The notes: a model not told the origin generated them from the sequence alone. A stretch of DNA of 64,000 bases from AP-15 sp963733945 (GCA_963733945.1 CAVTFD010000022.1:1-64000), one strand, 5' to 3'; shown: positions 43,313 through 52,295, counted from the first letter of the stretch. Numbers and translations: made by a program.

Positions 43313-44710
43313 TTAGACTGTCGGCCTGATATTCTGGTTCATGCGGAACAGGTTGGTCGGGTCGTATTTATTCTTTAGGGCGACCAGCCGCTCGTAGTTG
43401 CCGCTGTAGGCGGCCCTGATCCGCGTGGCCTCTTCGGCGTCCAGATGGTTGACATACACTTCTCCGGTCGCGAAGGGCTCGACTGCCGTCCAATACTCCC
43501 GGGTCCACTGGATATGACCGGCGGTCTCGGCGGGATCATTCCATTGCGAGATCACGTCGTAATCCCACTGGTCGTGGCGCAGCCCGAAAGCGGTCTCGTT
43601 CCGATCAACCCGGGTCGCAGCACCGTGCATGTGGAAATACAGCACCATCGACATCGGCGAGCGCATCTTCGCCGCACGCGCGATCATGATGTCCAAGAGC
43701 TCGTCGCCGAGTTCGTTCAAGAAGCTCGATTTCCAGTACCGCTGCACCCCACCATAGGGCACCGCCGCGTCGAACAAGGTGTTCAGCTCGACATAGGAGG
43801 TCGGGGCGATCGTATCGGCCAGAGGCGTCCCGAATTTTCGCAGCGGGGCGATCAGCCGCTCCCCGGTCGCCAGATCCCCGATATAGGCAGCGATAATGAC
43901 GACCACCGGCGCGCCGTCGGGCGAGGTCATCAACGCCGCGGCGGCGAGCATCTCGTCAGGGCAGCCGCGCGCAAAATCGCGGTAAAAGCGCAGCACCTTT
44001 TTGGCCTCGGCCATCGGGTGGATGACCATTCCGGCGAGCACCGGCCCGACCGGGTGAAGCTGATACTCGAACGAGGTGACAACGCCGAAATTGCCGCCGC
44101 CGCCGCGCAGGCCCCAGAACAGATCCGGGTTCTGTTCGGCGCTGGCGGTCAGCAGCTGCCCGTCGGCAGTGACGATGTCGGCCGAAAGCAGGTTGTCGCA
44201 GCTGAGACCATGCTTGCCCATCAGCCAGCCAAGCCCGCCCCCCAAGGTCAGCCCGGCAATGCCGGTCGTCGACACCACCCCGCCGGTGCTCGCCAGGCCA
44301 AAGGTCTGGGTTTCGCGGTTGTACTCGCCCCAGGTCAGGCCTGCCTCGGCACGGGCCGTGCGTTTGACCGGATCGACCCGCACACTCTTCATCGGCGACA
44401 GGTCGATCATCACGCCGCCCTCGCAGACGGCGTTGCCGGTGATGTTGTGGCCGCCACCTTTGACCGAGACCAGCAGCCGGTGATCGCGTGCAAAACGCAC
44501 CGCCGCCATGACGTCGGCGGGTCCGGCGCAACGCGCGATCAACGCCGGCCGCCGGTCGATCATGCCGTTCCAGACTTTGCGCGCCTCGTCATAGCCGCGC
44601 TCACCGGGGTGCAGCAGCCGCCCCCGCAGGCCTTCGGCAAATTTCTGCACCGCAGCGCTCTCGACGATCGTGTCGCCGCCGTCGGTCGTCACAACACGTA
44701 GATCCGTCAT
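43313..44710 (-). CDS. BBE-type FAD-dependent oxidoreductase, copy 1
   Basis: A 465-residue oxidase of the berberine-bridge/6-hydroxynicotine oxidase-like (PCMH FAD-binding) family. The FAD-linking histidine is H88 in VSVKGGGHNITGNAVCEGG, followed by STTGIAGLTLGGGLGWLMGKHGLSCDNLL and NPDLFWGLRGGGGNFGVVTSFEY. The second covalent cysteine of bicovalent members is replaced, so a single His link is expected. The C-terminal BBE motif is VNHLDAEEATRIRAAYSGNYERLVALKNKYDPTNLFRMNQNI (in pieces). It oxidises an unknown alcohol or amine. A close paralogue lies 144 bases upstream on the same strand. Confidence 0.9.
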   Translation of the reverse strand: MTDLRVVTTDGGDTIVESAAVQKFAEGLRGRLLHPGERGYDEARKVWNGMIDRRPALIARCAGPADVMAAVRFARDHRLLVSVKGGGHNITGNAVCEGGVMIDLSPMKSVRVDPVKRTARAEAGLTWGEYNRETQTFGLASTGGVVSTTGIAGLTLGGGLGWLMGKHGLSCDNLLSADIVTADGQLLTASAEQNPDLFWGLRGGGGNFGVVTSFEYQLHPVGPVLAGMVIHPMAEAKKVLRFYRDFARGCPDEMLAAAALMTSPDGAPVVVIIAAYIGDLATGERLIAPLRKFGTPLADTIAPTSYVELNTLFDAAVPYGGVQRYWKSSFLNELGDELLDIMIARAAKMRSPMSMVLYFHMHGAATRVDRNETAFGLRHDQWDYDVISQWNDPAETAGHIQWTREYWTAVEPFATGEVYVNHLDAEEATRIRAAYSGNYERLVALKNKYDPTNLFRMNQNIRPTV

Positions 44711-44854
44711 GGTTCCGCTCCCTGTTCGTTTGCCGTTACGAGCATTTTTGAGACAGCGACATTACCACACTATGCGGCAGTAAGGCATTTGTAAGATTAT
44801 GCACAACCCCTTGTGACGGCTTCCTGCAACCTTGGAAATGGAAGCCCCGCCATC

Positions 44855-46264
44855 TCACCCCGCGGGCTTTATATTCTGGTTGAGGCGGAACAGGTTGGTC
44901 GGATCGTATCTCTTCTTCAGGGCGACGAGGCGTTGGTATTTCTCGGGGCCATAGGCGGCTTTGATCCGGTCGGCCCCCTCATCTGCTTCGCGGCCTAGGT
45001 AATTCACGTACACGCCGCCGGTCGAATAGGGCTGCATGGCTTCCCAGAATTCGCGCGCCCATCGCACGCATGCCGGGGCCTCGTTCGCGTCGGCGCACTG
45101 GCCAATGCTCATGAAGCTGTATTCCACACTTCGGTGATTGAACGCCGTCTCGTCATAACCGACACGGCTAATTGCGCCGCCCAACTGGTGTTCGATAAGG
45201 CCGTGGCACATGGGTGACGGACGATTGGCGCAATAGTGAACGATTGTGTCGATTACGGCGTCGCTGATTTCCCCCAGGAAGCTGGACTTCCAATAGTTTT
45301 GGAGGCCCTTCGGATAGAAGTCATCCACCAGCCTTTGCGCCGATGTGTAGGCCATCGGACCGATCGTATCCATCACGATCGGGGTAAAAGTCTTGAGGGG
45401 CCGTAGCAGATGCTCGCCTTCCTCGCTCGCGCCGGTGTAGCAGACGACCATCCCCACCACCGGCGTGCCGTCAGGCATAGTAATGAGGACAATGTCGGAT
45501 GCTAATTCGTCGGGAGCATGGCTTGTGAGATCGCGGAAGAGGCGGAGGGCCTCTTTTGCCTTATCCATCGGATAAGCGACGAGGCGACCTATCACAGGCC
45601 CGACCGGATGAAGCTGATACTCGAGTGAGGTAACGACGCCGAAATTGCCGCCGCCGCCGCGCAGACCCCAAAACAAGTCGGGGTGCTGAGTTTTGCTGGC
45701 TATCAGGAAATTGCCGTCCGCTGTGACCAGATCAGCGGAGATCAAATTGTCCGAGACCAGACCATAGCGACGCGCAAGATGGCCCCACCCGCCGCCGAGC
45801 GTGAGCCCGGCAACGCCTGTGGTCGATATTTGCCCTCCCGGCGTGGCGAGACCGAAAGTTTGGGTCTCCTGGTCTAACTCTCCCCAGGTTGCGCCGGCTT
45901 CTGCGCGCGCCGTGCGCTGAGCGGGATCGACGCGAATGCTGTGCATCTCGGACAAGTCGATCATCAGGCCGCCGTCGCACGTTGCATTGCCGGCGACGTT
46001 ATGTCCGCCGCCGCGCACCGCAACCAGAAGCCGGTGCGTGCGCGCGAAGTTGATCGAATTGATGACATCGGCGACCCCGGCGCAGCGCGCAATCAGCGCC
46101 GGGCGCCGATCGATCATGCCGTTCCAGACTTTGCGCGCGTCGTCATAGCCGCCATCTCCGGGGTAAAGCAGCCGGTCGCGCAGGCTTTCAGCAAATTTCT
46201 GCACCGCCGCTTCTTCGAGGATCGCATCCCCGCCGTCGGTGGTGATGACGCGCAGGTCGGTCAT
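44855..46264 (-). CDS. BBE-type FAD-dependent oxidoreductase, copy 2
   Basis: A 469-residue paralogue of the gene at 43313. It has the same start (MTDLRVITTDGGDAILEEAA), H88 in VAVRGGGHNVAGNATCDGG, STTGVAGLTLGGGWGHLARRYGL and the same C-terminal end (LVALKKRYDPTNLFRLNQNI). Differences are spread along the protein and concentrate in the substrate part, for instance CVRWAREFWEAMQPYSTGG, so the two may act on related but different compounds. Both genes are preceded by ACAGGGAGC near the ATG. Whether they share a transcript is uncertain because the spacer is 144 bases. Confidence 0.9.
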   Translation of the reverse strand: MTDLRVITTDGGDAILEEAAVQKFAESLRDRLLYPGDGGYDDARKVWNGMIDRRPALIARCAGVADVINSINFARTHRLLVAVRGGGHNVAGNATCDGGLMIDLSEMHSIRVDPAQRTARAEAGATWGELDQETQTFGLATPGGQISTTGVAGLTLGGGWGHLARRYGLVSDNLISADLVTADGNFLIASKTQHPDLFWGLRGGGGNFGVVTSLEYQLHPVGPVIGRLVAYPMDKAKEALRLFRDLTSHAPDELASDIVLITMPDGTPVVGMVVCYTGASEEGEHLLRPLKTFTPIVMDTIGPMAYTSAQRLVDDFYPKGLQNYWKSSFLGEISDAVIDTIVHYCANRPSPMCHGLIEHQLGGAISRVGYDETAFNHRSVEYSFMSIGQCADANEAPACVRWAREFWEAMQPYSTGGVYVNYLGREADEGADRIKAAYGPEKYQRLVALKKRYDPTNLFRLNQNIKPAG

Positions 46265-46376
46265 GGTCTTTTGCTCCCTGTCGTTTAATTTGTCGCGGCG
46301 GCCGACGCCGGCGAAGCCGGCCGTTCGAGACTACATCAACCGGCGGCGTGTTTTAAGCCGGAGTAAGCCACGTCGG

Positions 46377-46814
46377 CTACGACACTGCCGCCGGGTCCAA
46401 TATCTCGATCGGATAACAGCTGAAATCCGCCACATTGAAGGTGAGGATGCGGCCAACCCCGTGTACTGTCATCGCCGCGACGAGACGAGCGTCATAAACT
46501 TGGCTGCCGATCACCCCGTGGGTCATCACGAGGCGTTTCCATACAGCATAGATTGCCGGTTCGTCGGGCAACATCGCGAACACTCGTTCAATTCGGTCGA
46601 TTTCGACGGCCGCGGTTGCCGGCGGGAGACCGAGGCCATTCCGCGCTACCGGCCGTGTCGCCACCGCCCAGAATTCGGCAATGTTTTGTGGCGTTACATG
46701 AACCGGCTCGGCGCTCTCGACCAGTCTGGCGGTGCCGTCCACCGCGTGGCGATGATGGTCGTGCAGCGGCTCGATCCGCCGCAGCAGCACATTGGTATCG
46801 ACAAGAACGCTCAC
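46377..46814 (-). CDS. PIN-domain toxin (VapC-like)
   Basis: A 145-residue PIN-domain ribonuclease. The acidic active site is complete: D6 in VLVDTNVLL, E47 in TPQNIAEFWAVAT, D108 in SQVYDARLVAAM and D130 in ILTFNVADF. The length is normal for VapC. The gene overlaps the preceding HTH gene by four bases, the usual layout of a toxin-antitoxin pair in which the antitoxin is first. The likely action is cleavage of tRNA or rRNA when the antitoxin is lost. Confidence 0.88.
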   Translation of the reverse strand: MSVLVDTNVLLRRIEPLHDHHRHAVDGTARLVESAEPVHVTPQNIAEFWAVATRPVARNGLGLPPATAAVEIDRIERVFAMLPDEPAIYAVWKRLVMTHGVIGSQVYDARLVAAMTVHGVGRILTFNVADFSCYPIEILDPAAVS

Positions 46815-47131
46815 AGCCCGCGCGGCGGGTCGTACAGCGCGTCCCGGCTATCGTCGACCACCGAGTCAATCCCGGGCAGGTATGACGTATCGCGCCACAA
46901 CGCCGCCCGCTCAGCCGGGGTCAGCGGCAGGTTCCTACCTTCATGCTCACCGAGCCAGGCGCAAGCGAGCTCGACCAGTCTGGGGATCGGCGCCTTCTGT
47001 TGTTTCTTGCCTCGGGTATGGCCGAGCTCGTAATCGGCCAGCCGCGAGACGCTGATCTCGAGCCGGCGCGCGAGTTCGGTGCGGTCCCAGCCCATCCGGG
47101 CGCGAAAGGCGATCATCTCTTGCGGGGTCAT
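46811..47131 (-). CDS. HTH-type antitoxin paired with PIN toxin
   Basis: A 106-residue protein from the ATG at 47131. The first half is an XRE-like helix-turn-helix: MTPQEMIAFRARMGWDRTEL, ARRLEISVSRLADYELGHTRG, then a basic stretch GKKQQKAPIPRLVELAC. The second half (LTPAERAALWRDTSYLPGID, DDSRDALYDPPRGL) probably holds the toxin-binding part. VapC toxins usually pair with VapB-type AbrB or ribbon-helix-helix antitoxins, so an XRE-type partner is the less usual form. The four-base overlap supports the pair; it would repress its own operon. Confidence 0.8.
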   Translation of the reverse strand: MTPQEMIAFRARMGWDRTELARRLEISVSRLADYELGHTRGKKQQKAPIPRLVELACAWLGEHEGRNLPLTPAERAALWRDTSYLPGIDSVVDDSRDALYDPPRGL

Positions 47132-47222
47132 GCCGCAAAATATCAGCCGTCCGGCACCCACATGCAAGCGATGATCGCGCTCTCTTCCTTTAAAAGCTGC
47201 AACTATCGCAGATGGCAGCAGC

Positions 47223-48557
47223 TCAGCGCGCGGCCGGGGCCAGCGGGTCAAAGGTCCGGGGTGGGCCGGTGGTCGCCTCGGCTTCGCTGAAACCCATCGC
47301 CGCGAGAAACGCGGCGCGAACTTCCGCGGGCTGCCCGGTCTGAAAGATATAGCCCTGCAGGTTGCGGCGGCTGAACGGGTCGCGCACGAAGTCGGCGCGG
47401 GGGAAACCCTCGATGAAGGCGTCGCGCTCGGCGACCGGCAATTGGATCGCGCGATTGGCGTCCGAGTCCCGGACCACCGCCTTTGGATCCCGCCCGTCCT
47501 TGACCGTCTCGATATCGTTCAGGAAGCGGCGCCGGATCATCACGATGCCGCGGTCGGAGGGCGCCAGATATTCCTGTGACCGGTCAGCGATCTTGCCCTG
47601 CCCGACCCAGGTCACGAAATCCTGGTTCATCACATGGCTGGTGACCCAGCGCCCGGTTTCCGGATCGGCGATCGGCCCCTGCCAGGTCGGGATGCTGTTC
47701 TGCATATAGGGCTCGCATTCCCGGGGCACGCGACTGAAATGATACATGACGCTGAGCGTGTTCTCGTCATCTATCGGCACGCGGAACTCGACATGGTTGC
47801 CGGTGAACAACCCGTTCGGCCACAAGCAGACGCGGCCCACCGTCCACAGCCGGTCCTTATCGGTGGTGTCGGTGCGAATGCGCTTGTACTGGAAGCCGTA
47901 GTCGAACTCGCTAAAATCGACCTTGACGTGCTGCGCCGTATAGGGGCCAGTCTCACCGGCGAGACGCATGCCCCAGTTCGAATGGGTCCATTCGAAATGC
48001 ACCGGGTCGATCGAGTTTTCCTGGCATTGGAACCAGTTGCACGGGATCTCGGCCTTGACGATCTGGCGAAAGCCGTTCTTCCACGAAAAGAATTCCCAAT
48101 CGGGTACGAGCGGCCGCGGCTCGGGCCCAAGATAAGTCCATAACAGCCCGCCCAGTTCCTCGACCGGATAGGCCTTAATATGGATCTCGTCGCGCAGCCG
48201 CGCCTCGGGATGCGCCATGTCCTCGTAGGGTTGCGCCAGGCAGCTGCCGTCGGCGTCGTAGAGCCAGCCGTGATAATTGCAGCGCAGCCCGCATTTCTCG
48301 ACATAGCCGTAGCTGAGATCGGCGCGGCGGTGCCGGCAATGGCGGTCGAGAAGGCCGTATTTGCCGCCGAGGTCCTTATAGAGGACGAGATCCTCGCCCA
48401 TCAGCCGCACCGGCAATGTGCCGGGCTGCTCGAGCTCGCTCGCGCCGGCGATCGGCCACCAATAGCGGCGCAGGAGGTTGCCCATCGGCGTACCGGCGCC
48501 GGTTTTGGTCAGCACATCCCAACGGCTGCCCGCCTCGGGGCTGTTATCCTGCGGCAT
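47223..48557 (-). CDS. Rieske oxygenase alpha subunit (phthalate dioxygenase-like)
   Basis: A 444-residue ring-hydroxylating oxygenase from ATG 48557 (GGAGGGGGCG site). The Rieske 2Fe-2S ligands are C74, H76, C93 and H96 (CRHRRADLSYGYVEKCGLRC then NYHGW). The catalytic iron site is in CQENSIDPVHFEWTHSN with two histidines, and an aspartate occurs near VMNQDFVTWVGQG. The order and tail resemble phthalate 4,5-dioxygenase-type single-component oxygenases that need a separate reductase; no reductase is in the window. It follows an LigJ-like gene by ten bases. Confidence 0.9.
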   Translation of the reverse strand: MPQDNSPEAGSRWDVLTKTGAGTPMGNLLRRYWWPIAGASELEQPGTLPVRLMGEDLVLYKDLGGKYGLLDRHCRHRRADLSYGYVEKCGLRCNYHGWLYDADGSCLAQPYEDMAHPEARLRDEIHIKAYPVEELGGLLWTYLGPEPRPLVPDWEFFSWKNGFRQIVKAEIPCNWFQCQENSIDPVHFEWTHSNWGMRLAGETGPYTAQHVKVDFSEFDYGFQYKRIRTDTTDKDRLWTVGRVCLWPNGLFTGNHVEFRVPIDDENTLSVMYHFSRVPRECEPYMQNSIPTWQGPIADPETGRWVTSHVMNQDFVTWVGQGKIADRSQEYLAPSDRGIVMIRRRFLNDIETVKDGRDPKAVVRDSDANRAIQLPVAERDAFIEGFPRADFVRDPFSRRNLQGYIFQTGQPAEVRAAFLAAMGFSEAEATTGPPRTFDPLAPAAR

Positions 48558-48567
48558 CGCCCCCTCC

Positions 48568-49596
48568 TCAGACCGCCTGCGCGGACTGCTGCTCGATCGC
48601 CCGCGACAGGCGGCCGTAGACACGGCGCGCGTTGCCTTCGAAGATTTTCACCTTGTCCGCCGCCGACAATGGCAGCTGGTCGATATAGCGCTTGGTGTCG
48701 TCGTAGTAGTGACCGGTTTCGGGATCGATGCCGCGCACGGCGCCGATCATCTCGGAGGCGAACAGGATGTTGTCGACCGGGATGACCTTTGCCAGCAATT
48801 CCTGGCCCGGCAGGTGATAGACGCAGGTGTCGAAAAAGACGTTCTTCAACATAAGATCGGACAGCAGCCCGAGCTTGGCGTCCTGGGCCAATCCACGGTA
48901 GCGTCCCCAGTGATACGGAACGGCGCCGCCGCCATGTGGGATGATGAATTTGATGGTCGGGAAATCCTTGAACACCGAGGACGTCATCAGCTGGTTGAAG
49001 CCCGCGGTGTCGCCATTGAGATAGTGCGCGCCGGTCGTGTGATGGGTCGGGTTGCACGACGCGCTGACATGGATCATCGCCGGAATGTCGTATTCGACCA
49101 ACTTCTCGTAGACTGGATACCAGTAATGGTCTGAAAGCGGCGGGTCCGGCCAGTGCCCGCCCGACGGATCGGGGTTCAGATTGACGCCGACAAACCCGTA
49201 TTCATTGACACAGCGGTCGATCTCCGCGAGGCAGTTCTTCGGCGAGACGCGCGCGCTCTGCGGCAGCATCCCCACACCGATGAAGTTCCTCGGGAACAGC
49301 GAGCAGACGCGGTGGATCAGCTCGTTACAGGCGCTGGCCCAGGCCTCGCTGGTCGTTGCATCGCCAAGGTGGTGGCCCATGCCAGCGGCGCGCGGCGAAA
49401 AGATCGTCAAATCGGTGCCGCGCTCGCGCTGCACCTTGAGCTGGCCGCCCTCGATCGACTGGCGGATCTCGTCGTCGCTGATCGTCGGGCGCGGCGGCGC
49501 CGGCTTGCCGGCCGCGTGCGCCGCGATCTGCTCGGTGCGCCAGCCCTCGTGCTGACGCGGGGCGGTGGTGTAGTGGCCGTGACAGTCGATGATCAT
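48568..49596 (-). CDS. 4-oxalomesaconate hydratase-like amidohydrolase
   Basis: A 342-residue ACMSD-like amidohydrolase starting MIIDCHGHYT with the metal-binding H6 and H8. The middle LNPDPSGGHWPDPPLSDHYWYPVYEKL and FDTCVYHLPGQELL, with FASEMIGAVRGIDPETGHYYDDT, match closely the LigJ-type hydratase of the protocatechuate 4,5-cleavage pathway. That enzyme hydrates 4-oxalomesaconate. The next gene is a Rieske oxygenase, ten bases away, so a short operon for an aromatic acid is likely. The rest of such a pathway (LigAB, LigC, LigK) is not in the window. Other ACMSD-like functions are not excluded. Confidence 0.82.
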   Translation of the reverse strand: MIIDCHGHYTTAPRQHEGWRTEQIAAHAAGKPAPPRPTISDDEIRQSIEGGQLKVQRERGTDLTIFSPRAAGMGHHLGDATTSEAWASACNELIHRVCSLFPRNFIGVGMLPQSARVSPKNCLAEIDRCVNEYGFVGVNLNPDPSGGHWPDPPLSDHYWYPVYEKLVEYDIPAMIHVSASCNPTHHTTGAHYLNGDTAGFNQLMTSSVFKDFPTIKFIIPHGGGAVPYHWGRYRGLAQDAKLGLLSDLMLKNVFFDTCVYHLPGQELLAKVIPVDNILFASEMIGAVRGIDPETGHYYDDTKRYIDQLPLSAADKVKIFEGNARRVYGRLSRAIEQQSAQAV

Positions 49597-50013
49597 CGGT
49601 GTGGCCTCGTCCTGTCGTCTCGGATCGGGCCACCGCGCGTCGCGTGGCGGCGGCTGACTCTGCGTCAGATACCGGATTGTCACAGGGAGAACACCCGATG
49701 TCGAGGGGCAGCGGACCGCGATCGAGGCAGTCCGTTCGCGCCCGTAGCGCCTCGGTATTCGCGACGATAAACGTGATGCCGGGGTCCGGGCGCGCCTTTA
49801 ATTCTGAATTATCGGGGTGCGTGTCCCAAAGTGGCAGCAACCGGATGGCGCGGCGCCTGCACCTCGCCGGCAAATTCGGTCGAGGCCACAGGATCTCACC
49901 CGCGGCGAACGTCAAGAGCGGTCAGCGAGTTAGGCGCTCTTGTCCGGCCCCAGCGGGCCTGGCTGCTGCCACGGCCGGCCCACGCGTAACCGAACGGGTT
50001 CGTCAATCTCCTG
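49597..50013. other. Intergenic region with no clear gene
   Basis: About 420 bases between the LigJ-like gene start and the PEP-CTERM gene end. It should hold the promoter of the Rieske operon. Open frames here lack good starts and family resemblance. Confidence 0.5.
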
Positions 50014-50661
50014 CTATACCGATTTGGCCGCAGACCTGTTTTGCGAACGTCTACCCCTGATCAGAACGCCGCCCGCGAACGCTAATCCGGCCAACAACAA
50101 GAGGATAGAGGCCGGTTCCGGGACCGGAGTGCTAATCGTCAACTGCGAGAAATCAATAATGAAGCCGTCACCGGATGACGCTCCTATGTCGACGGTGTCT
50201 GTCCCGGTCAGCAGATTCAGCGGAACATTGAACGAGTAAGTCAACACCTCCTGGAAGGCATTCGAGGTGGTGTTATTCGGGATGATCCCAATGTTTGTGC
50301 CGTCGAAGAGTACCGGATAGTCGCCGAAGCCATCAGCGATGCCGGCAATCCGGATACTGAGGTTGGCGCCGGTCGCCCCGGTCGGCGAGTAGGTGGGTTG
50401 GGTCCACGACACCGGCCCCGGGGCAGCCCAGATGTCGGTAGCCGGCGCATTCGCCAGATCGTAGGCATCTCGGTAATCTGTGAAAAACACTCCGCCGAGC
50501 CCGGTCTCCCACAGGGACGTGTCGGGGCAGGATTGCACCCCGAGTCCGAAGCAGTTGATCGTACCGTACAGACTCGTCACGTTCGCGCTCGCAGTTGATG
50601 CCGCCAGCATCGCGATGGCGGCTCCCAGTCCAAGACCGGCAAGTTGGTGGCGGAAGTTCAT
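50014..50661 (-). CDS. PEP-CTERM sorted extracellular protein
   Basis: A 215-residue exported protein with a signal peptide (GLGLGAAIAMLAASTASANV) and a C-terminal sorting signal: the VPEP motif in STPVPEPASILLLLAGLAFAGG followed by an RGRRSQNR basic end. Such proteins are cut by exosortase and placed at the surface or in the matrix. The middle is beta-rich (DTVDIGASSGDGFIIDFSQLTIS). Exosortase genes are not in this window and must lie elsewhere. A twin 17-base motif upstream may regulate it. Confidence 0.9.
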   Translation of the reverse strand: MNFRHQLAGLGLGAAIAMLAASTASANVTSLYGTINCFGLGVQSCPDTSLWETGLGGVFFTDYRDAYDLANAPATDIWAAPGPVSWTQPTYSPTGATGANLSIRIAGIADGFGDYPVLFDGTNIGIIPNNTTSNAFQEVLTYSFNVPLNLLTGTDTVDIGASSGDGFIIDFSQLTISTPVPEPASILLLLAGLAFAGGVLIRGRRSQNRSAAKSV

Positions 50662-50972
50662 GCTGCATACCTCGGGATTAGCTATTTCTCGCGCGGCAAA
50701 AAACGTGCCACGTTAGTCTCGCCTGATTTACCAATCAGTTGGGGTTCGCACCGGAGGCGGAATGTAAGATTTTCCGACATTTTTCTGGCCGACGTCGTCA
50801 GGCGATTTTCTTGGACCAGTAAGGAAACCACATCCAGAAGTACTCCGACCCACGACTTCTTGCAGAATTTGTCGAATACTGTAAATTTTTCCGGCAGGTC
50901 GAGCCGAGGAGCCCAGTCAGGTAAACTAGCCGCGCATCTCAGATTGGAGGCCTTAAAGCCAACGGCGATTTC
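50662..50972. other. Upstream region of PEP-CTERM gene
   Basis: A spacer of 311 bases, more A+T-rich than its surroundings, without a gene. It holds two near-identical 17-base motifs (listed separately), probably regulatory. Confidence 0.45.
50763..50896. repeat. Twin 17-base motif upstream of PEP-CTERM gene
   Basis: TGTAAGATTTTCCGACA at 50763-50779 and TGTAAATTTTTCCGGCA at 50880-50896 share 14 of 17 bases and the same orientation. They are 117 bases apart and stand 100 to 235 bases before the PEP-CTERM start. I read them as regulatory sites for that gene. Confidence 0.5.
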
Positions 50973-51396
50973 TTACGTGGCCAGCGGGTCGGCGGTCGGG
51001 ATCGAGATCGCCCCGCCGCGATCGCCGCCGACGAGGATCGGCGTCGCCGCCTTGCGGCCAAGGGCTTCGACGCGTGGAATATTCTCGTCCTCAACTGGCG
51101 ACATCCGCGGCTTGCGCGCCAATGCCGCCTTGATATAGGGCGCCAGTTCCCGTTCCTTCTGTGCTTCCCGCGCCCGATCGCGCTCCTTGAACTCGGGCAT
51201 CACCTGCGCCGCGAAAATTTCCAATAAATCGCAGATGTGCTCGTGGCGGTTGGCGCCGCTCTGCTGCACGAACATGACCTGATCGATCCCGGCCGTCTCG
51301 TAGCGCCATAGATGTTCGTGCAACTGGTCGGGGGTGCCGATGCTGCCGCGACGGATCAGAGTCCCGCCGACCGCGCAGTGCTGACCCGCATGACAC
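50973..51396 (-). pseudogene. LLM oxidoreductase C-terminal remnant
   Basis: A frame ending at 50973 spells the last 140 or so residues of a luciferase-like monooxygenase: GGTLIRRGSIGTPDQLHEHL, WRYETAGIDQVMFVQQSGANRHEHICDLLEIFAAQVMPEF (in pieces) and a helical tail. The upstream 250 residues of the family, including the flavin-binding barrel start, are missing. In front of about 51400 the frame loses similarity, and a separate small frame with its own stop follows. It is a truncated relative of the intact LLM gene at 42118. Confidence 0.72.
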
Positions 51397-51521
51397 CGCC
51401 GCCCTCGCTTTTCGCCAGATTGATAAATGAGAGGTTCATATTACGATCCGCTCGGACGTTTATCGGGAAACCGGCCGACGGAGCGACCCGGACTTGGGCG
51501 TGAGTTCGTGTTCCGCGACGA

Positions 51522-52205
51522 TTAGCCGATTACCGCCAGCAGGGCGTGTGAATCGGCGACGGCGCCGAAGACGCCGCCTTGCATCTTGATCATTTTGATT
51601 GCGGCCTCGTGGTTGGAGCGGTCGGTGGCACCGCAGCAATCTTCGAGCAGCAAGCACTCGAAGCCGCGGTCGTTAGCCTCGCGCAACGTCGTGTGCACAC
51701 AGACATCGGTGGTGATCCCGGTCAGCACCAGATTGGCGACGCCGCGCAGACGCAACAGCAATTCGAAGTCGGTGGCAAAAAAGGCTCCCTTGCCGGGCTT
51801 GTCGATAATTGCTTCGCCGTCAACAGGAGCGAGTTCAGGGATGATTTCCCAGCCCGGCTCGCCGCGCACCAGAATTCGGCCGCACGGACCGGGATCGCCG
51901 ATGCCGGCGCCGATCCGGCGTGAGCGCCAGCGCTTGTTCGCCGGCAGATCGGCGAGGTCGGGCCGGTGGCCTTCGCGGGTGTGGAAGATGTGATAGCCGT
52001 TGTGGCGCATCACCGCCAGCACCGTCGCGATCGGCCCGATCGGCGCGCGGGTCAATGACAGATCGTAGCCCATGCGGTCGACATAGCCGCCGATGCCGCA
52101 GAAATCAGTTTGCATGTCGATGATGACCAGACCGGTGTTGGCCGGCCGTAAATCGCCGTCATAGGGCCACGGATAAGGATCGGCTGCGACATAACGCGGG
52201 TTCAT
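51522..52205 (-). CDS. biuH: Biuret hydrolase-like isochorismatase-family amidohydrolase
   Basis: A 227-residue cysteine hydrolase. The catalytic triad is D30 in LVIIDMQTDFCG, K136 in IIDKPGKGAF and C169 in TGITTDVCVHTTLREANDRGF. Relative to the biuret hydrolase of Rhizobium (D36, K142, C175) all three are shifted by exactly six positions, and REGHRPDLADLP also matches. Biuret hydrolase cleaves biuret to allophanate and ammonia. The divergent gene 90 bases away encodes allophanate hydrolase, the next enzyme, which strongly supports the assignment. The start at 52205 was chosen by the family; an upstream in-frame ATG at 52244 exists. Ureidoacrylate hydrolase is the main alternative. Confidence 0.82.
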   Translation of the reverse strand: MNPRYVAADPYPWPYDGDLRPANTGLVIIDMQTDFCGIGGYVDRMGYDLSLTRAPIGPIATVLAVMRHNGYHIFHTREGHRPDLADLPANKRWRSRRIGAGIGDPGPCGRILVRGEPGWEIIPELAPVDGEAIIDKPGKGAFFATDFELLLRLRGVANLVLTGITTDVCVHTTLREANDRGFECLLLEDCCGATDRSNHEAAIKMIKMQGGVFGAVADSHALLAVIG

Positions 52206-52295
52206 TGCGGCGCCTCTGTTGCCGAAAATGGTGGCTGCGGGCAAGTTTTACCCACAGGTCACGCGTTCAAACAGCATGCCAGACAGGACCGAGCG

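Noticed and set aside
43445..44701. 418-codon plus-strand frame opposite the first BBE oxidoreductase
   Set aside because: Antisense shadow of a conserved FAD enzyme; no ribosome site and no motif.
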